From contig DASQWR010000242.1 of NCBI GenBank assembly GCA_035640155.1, forward strand, positions 1 through 8,217: DNA of 8,217 nucleotides. Direction: 5' to 3'. The position numbers and the translations under genes were made by a program. Every line of letters starts with the position of its first letter. Position 1 is the stretch's first letter. Origin of the DNA: JALYQB01 sp035640155 (GTDB lineage: Bacteria; Actinomycetota; Actinomycetes; Mycobacteriales; Pseudonocardiaceae). This document shows positions 6,656-8,217 of the stretch, piece by piece. The notes beneath the pieces were generated by a model that was not told where the DNA came from, searched no databases, and was given only the letters and a program-made list of their open reading frames with translations.

Positions 6656-7030
6656 GTGTCTGATCAGATCACAACCACCCCTGCGCCCGCTGCCGCCACC
6701 CCGCCGCACCCGTCGTGGTGTGACCCGGACCAGTGCAGGACCTCTGAGTCCGACGTCCACCACTCCTCCGAGTGGGGGGAGCTCGAAACCGTCGATGGGC
6801 GCTTCACCTTCGCCCTGCTCCGTACTGACGAACTCGCCCACCCAGCCGAGTGGGGGCGCCCGCCGGAGCTGGCCCTGGGCATGCAGACGTCGGACTCCCC
6901 GATCACCGAGGCCACGCAGGTCTACCTCCCCGTGAAGGAGATTCCCCGCCTGGTCGCGGCGCTGGCGGGCGAGTACTACCGGGCCACACAGGCCGCTGAG
7001 ACCGGGCGGTCGGGGCGGTGCGAGCGATGA
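6656..7030 (+). CDS. DUF6907-like small protein
   Basis: This 124-residue protein starts with GTG at 6656, supported by AGGAGAG at 6644-6650 (5-nt spacing). After a Thr/Ala/Pro-rich start comes HPSWCDPDQC (18-27), followed by His35-His36, a Cys/His arrangement that could bind a metal. A mid-region (DGRFTFALL) and a C-terminal helix (VKEIPRLVAALAGEYYRA, 93-110) follow. The pattern matches actinobacterial DUF6907 proteins as I remember them. Their function is unknown to me, but they are often found among small genes of integrative elements and in variable chromosomal regions. Its TGA overlaps the next ATG in an ATGA, which implies translational coupling. The family assignment is from memory and not certain. 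Confidence 0.75.
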   Translation: MSDQITTTPAPAAATPPHPSWCDPDQCRTSESDVHHSSEWGELETVDGRFTFALLRTDELAHPAEWGRPPELALGMQTSDSPITEATQVYLPVKEIPRLVAALAGEYYRATQAAETGRSGRCER

Positions 7031-7204
7031 GCGCCGCACCGGAGCCGCTGGCCCTACAGGTGGTGCTGACCTGCTGCACCTGCGACACGACCTACGAACC
7101 GAGCGCTGAGGACCCGCGGCCGGCTCGGCTGCCCGGACCCGGACTGCCAGGGCTGGACCTTCTCGTCCGCGCTGACCGTGCCGGGCAGCGGGGGTGCCCG
7201 ATGA
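7027..7204 (+). pseudogene. Small zinc-ribbon protein gene interrupted by a +1 frame break
   Basis: An ATG at 7027 overlaps the previous stop (ATGA) and opens a frame reading MSAAPEPLALQVVL, then TCCTCDTTYEPSAED with a Cys-x2-Cys pair (Cys16, Cys19). From about 7112 the coding signal moves to the +1 frame, which reads GRLGCPDPDCQGWTF and then SSALTVPGSGGAR before a TGA at 7202-7204. The shifted part supplies the second pair (C-x4-C) of a zinc ribbon, and its TGA overlaps the next ATG in another ATGA. Removing one C from the CCC at 7113-7115 restores a continuous 58-residue protein. It is either a decayed gene or a sequencing error; no classic slippery site is visible. Confidence 0.7.
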
Positions 7205-7307
7205 ACGGCCCGGAGAAGCTGCCCCAGTGGCAGGCCGACCGCCTGGTGGTCCTCGTCGACGCGCTGGGCGACCCGCCGATGTCCTACGCGGAGCGGGCCA
7301 CTGGGAC
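7201..7307 (+). pseudogene. Third cluster gene, 5' part only
   Basis: The ATG at 7201 overlaps the restored stop of the zinc-ribbon gene and has GGGGGT 5 nt upstream. The first 33 or so codons look coding, with G/C third positions: MNGPEKLPQWQADRLVVLVD continuing ALGDPPMSYAERA. After about 7299 the frame stays open to 7614, but it becomes Arg/Pro-rich with poor third-position G/C and lies antisense to the acidic repeat gene, so I treat it as non-coding. The 3' part of the gene appears to be missing. I recall similar short proteins in actinobacteria that continue beyond AERA with a Trp-containing helix, but I cannot verify this. The end coordinate is approximate. Confidence 0.5.
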
Positions 7308-7324
7308 TAGAGTCATCGGGGGTG

Positions 7325-7540
7325 CTAACCCTCGCCGTAATAGGACCGAAGCGCTTCCAGATTCTCGGCTTCCTCGGCGACAGGGCCCTCGTCAGCCGAG
7401 TCCACCACCGGCACCTCGTCGGCGGACAGAACCACCGGCACCTCGGCTGCCGACGGCACCACTGGCACCTCGTCGGCGGAGGGGACAGCAGGGTTGGTCT
7501 CGGAGATCGCTTCCCGGTAGTCGCGGTCTGGATTACTCAC
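7325..7540 (-). CDS. Acidic 9-residue-repeat protein, unknown function
   Basis: This 71-residue protein starts at GTG 7540, with GGAG 7 nt upstream, and stops with TAG at 7325-7327. Third codon positions are strongly G/C on this strand, unlike the opposing plus frame. After MSNPDRDYREAISETNPAVP come four 9-residue units (residues 21-56) of the form SADEVPVVx, then a non-repeated tail ending LEALRSYYGEG. By count it has 17 Asp/Glu, three Arg, and no Lys, Cys, His, Trp or Phe. It is therefore probably intrinsically disordered and strongly negative. There is no signal peptide or membrane segment. It converges on the truncated third gene of the plus-strand cluster. I recognise no family. Confidence 0.65.
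   Translation of the reverse strand: MSNPDRDYREAISETNPAVPSADEVPVVPSAAEVPVVLSADEVPVVDSADEGPVAEEAENLEALRSYYGEG
7373..7480. repeat. Four tandem 27-bp repeats inside the acidic protein gene
   Basis: Four in-frame 27-bp units encode SADEVPVVP, SAAEVPVVL, SADEVPVVD and SADEGPVAE. The first three are close copies with mostly synonymous or conservative differences (GTG/GTT, CCA/CCG), and the fourth is degenerate. Synonymous divergence between units suggests the protein repeat is retained by selection and not only by recent slippage. Confidence 0.85.
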
Positions 7541-7766
7541 AACTTGGCTCCAGCTTCTCAGGTGACTTCGCGGATGTTCACCGCAGCCTCCACAGTCGCC
7601 GCAGTCGTGCGTGACAGCAAGTTCGAGGTGCAGCGCACGTGTCCAGCCGCGGTGACACCCAGGTCATCGCCCAGCGGGTCAGGGGACGGGGCAGCAGCTG
7701 GGCGCCATCCCCAGGGATCGGCACAGGACCGCTGAGGGCGCCCTGTGTGGCCCGTAGAGGCGATGA
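7541..7766. other. Stretch without a secure gene
   Basis: Between the acidic protein gene and the terminator at 7767-7800 there is no gene I can defend. It holds a minus-strand frame without a normal start (7558-7674), a 10-bp palindrome AGGGCGCCCT (7735-7744) of unknown meaning, and presumably the promoter of the acidic protein gene, for which no clear -35/-10 pair is visible. Confidence 0.5.
7558..7674 (-). other. Possible gene remnant upstream of the acidic protein gene
   Basis: The minus-strand frame ending at TGA 7558-7560 is open for about 70 codons upstream. Its last 38 residues look protein-like: LGDDLGVTAAGHVRCTSNLL then SRTTAATVEAAVNIREVT. It stops 17 nt before the GTG of the acidic protein gene, a spacing typical of an operon. 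No ATG is in frame; the only GTG (7638) would give 26 residues. It may be the tail of a gene whose start was lost or frame-shifted. The Val/Ala-rich pattern faintly recalls small EspC/WXG-type secretion proteins, but the resemblance is too weak to name. Confidence 0.25.
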
Positions 7767-7800
7767 AACGGCCCGGTCCTGGTTAGGGAACCGGGTCGTT
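7767..7800. terminator. Hairpin terminator after the lipoprotein gene
   Basis: AACGGCCCGGT (7767-7777) pairs with ACCGGGTCGTT (7790-7800), an 11-bp stem with one G-U (plus strand) or A-C (minus strand), closing a loop of about 12 nt that can pair a little further. It lies 16 nt beyond the restored stop of the minus-strand lipoprotein gene. Read leftward it runs into CCGTTTCATC, a short T tract, so it fits a terminator for that gene best. Confidence 0.6.
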
Positions 7801-7816
7801 CAACGGACTGCGGGCG

Positions 7817-8166
7817 CTACTCCTTGGTCATGGTCACGACGACCAGGGAGTCGGAGCTGACGACGGTGCCCGGCTGGGCTCGATGCTCACAGCGGTCCAG
7901 TTAGCCGGGTTCAGGACGACCTTGTCCTCAGTGTCCTGCGACGCGAGCTGGACGTTGGTGAGACCGAGCTCGGTGAGCTGTTCGGAGACGATCGCCCCGT
8001 TCTGGCCGGCCACATCCGGGAGGGTCACATCTACCACCGGTGCAATGGTCGTGGACGTCGGGCTGAGTGCCGGTGCAGTGACCGTGACGGTTTGCGGGGT
8101 CTCGGTACCACCGCCGCAGCCGGCCACGAGCAGAGCGGCGAGCAGGGGGAGGGCGACCGTGCGCAT
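7817..8166 (-). pseudogene. PASTA-like lipoprotein gene with a 1-nt frame break
   Basis: The ATG at 8166 follows AGAGGAC (6-nt spacing). Residues 1-17 are a lipoprotein signal (MRTVALPLLAALLVAGC, lipidated Cys17). A Thr/Pro-rich linker (about 21-46) follows, then one PASTA-like domain: VTLPDVAGQNGAIVSEQLTE, followed by LGLTNVQLASQDTED and NPANWTAVS. In the original frame the protein then ends abnormally (IEPSRAPSSAPTPWSS, stop at 7834). The neighbouring frame instead gives the expected end, QPGTVVSSDSLVVVTMTKE, with TAG at 7817-7819. One extra C in the run at 7876-7878 would restore a 116-residue protein. PASTA domains sense cell-wall muropeptides in kinases and penicillin-binding proteins; small lipoprotein versions are common in actinobacteria with unknown roles. 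The cause is either a real deletion or a base-calling error. Confidence 0.75.
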
Positions 8167-8193
8167 GGTGGGTCCTCTCGGGTCGGGGGTGGC

Positions 8194-8199
8194 ACAGTA
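8194..8199 (-). promoter_or_regulatory. Candidate -10 element of the lipoprotein gene
   Basis: TACTGT on the minus strand matches TAnnnT and lies 27 nt before the ATG at 8166. A matching -35 would fall at or beyond the window edge, so this cannot be confirmed. Confidence 0.25.
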
Positions 8200-8217
8200 G
8201 CGGTGCCGCAGAGCGAC

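Noticed and set aside
6398..7039. A 213-codon minus-strand frame across the intergenic region and the DUF6907-like gene
   Set aside because: It has no ribosome binding site and no recognisable domain, and it overlaps a well-supported plus-strand gene with an ATGA-coupled neighbour.
7373..7480. The regular 27-bp units as a CRISPR array
   Set aside because: The units are contiguous, in frame and without unique spacers; they encode a protein repeat.
7325..7540. The acidic protein as a Pup-like modifier
   Set aside because: It is disordered and acidic, but it lacks the Pup C-terminal GGE/GGQ and the Pup core sequence. The GEG end is only a superficial likeness.
7308..7614. Continuation of the plus-strand gene from 7201 to 7614
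   Set aside because: It is Arg/Pro-rich with poor third-position G/C, and is antisense to the repeat-encoding minus gene whose codon usage fits the genome.

Overview
The window is high-GC DNA with strong G/C bias at third codon positions. It carries a recognisable F420-dependent glucose-6-phosphate dehydrogenase, an enzyme family essentially confined to coenzyme F420-producing actinobacteria. I therefore read it as an actinomycete chromosome (mycobacterial, pseudonocardial or similar order); the genus cannot be fixed from the sequence alone.

Positions 1-6348 form a five-gene minus-strand block. In transcription order it holds: fgd-type F420-dependent glucose-6-phosphate dehydrogenase (6348-5344), an MFS exporter starting 8 nt after the fgd stop (5335-4130), an unusual two-AAA-domain Clp ATPase lacking the N-domain (4062-1999), a phospholipase C/acid-phosphatase-type phosphoesterase without a signal peptide (1911-328), and a small unknown gene cut by the window edge (297-1). 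Short gaps (8, 67, 87 and 30 nt) and ribosome binding sites fit a single operon, possibly with internal control at a perfect 8-bp hairpin just upstream of the clp ribosome binding site.

Positions 6349-6655 are a divergent intergenic region with helically phased CGACCA repeats and a G/C-rich hairpin in the leader of the rightward genes. Positions 6656-7307 hold a compact rightward set of three small genes joined by ATGA overlaps: a DUF6907-like Cys/His protein, a small zinc-ribbon protein broken by an apparent 1-nt insertion, and a third gene whose coding signal stops abruptly near 7299. This looks like the eroded edge of an accessory module of the kind seen in actinobacterial integrative elements.

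Positions 7325-8217 are again minus-strand. A PASTA-like lipoprotein gene (8166-7817) is broken by an apparent 1-nt deletion and followed by a hairpin terminator. Then come a possible gene remnant and a 71-residue, strongly acidic, lysine- and cysteine-free protein built on four 9-residue repeats.

The left half is a coherent, intact block centred on F420 redox metabolism and protein quality control. The right 1.5 kb is a mosaic of small, decaying or mis-sequenced genes. The points most worth following are the two single-base frame breaks, the Clp ATPase with no visible ClpP-docking loop, the active-site His-to-Ala change in the F420 enzyme, and the acidic repeat protein.
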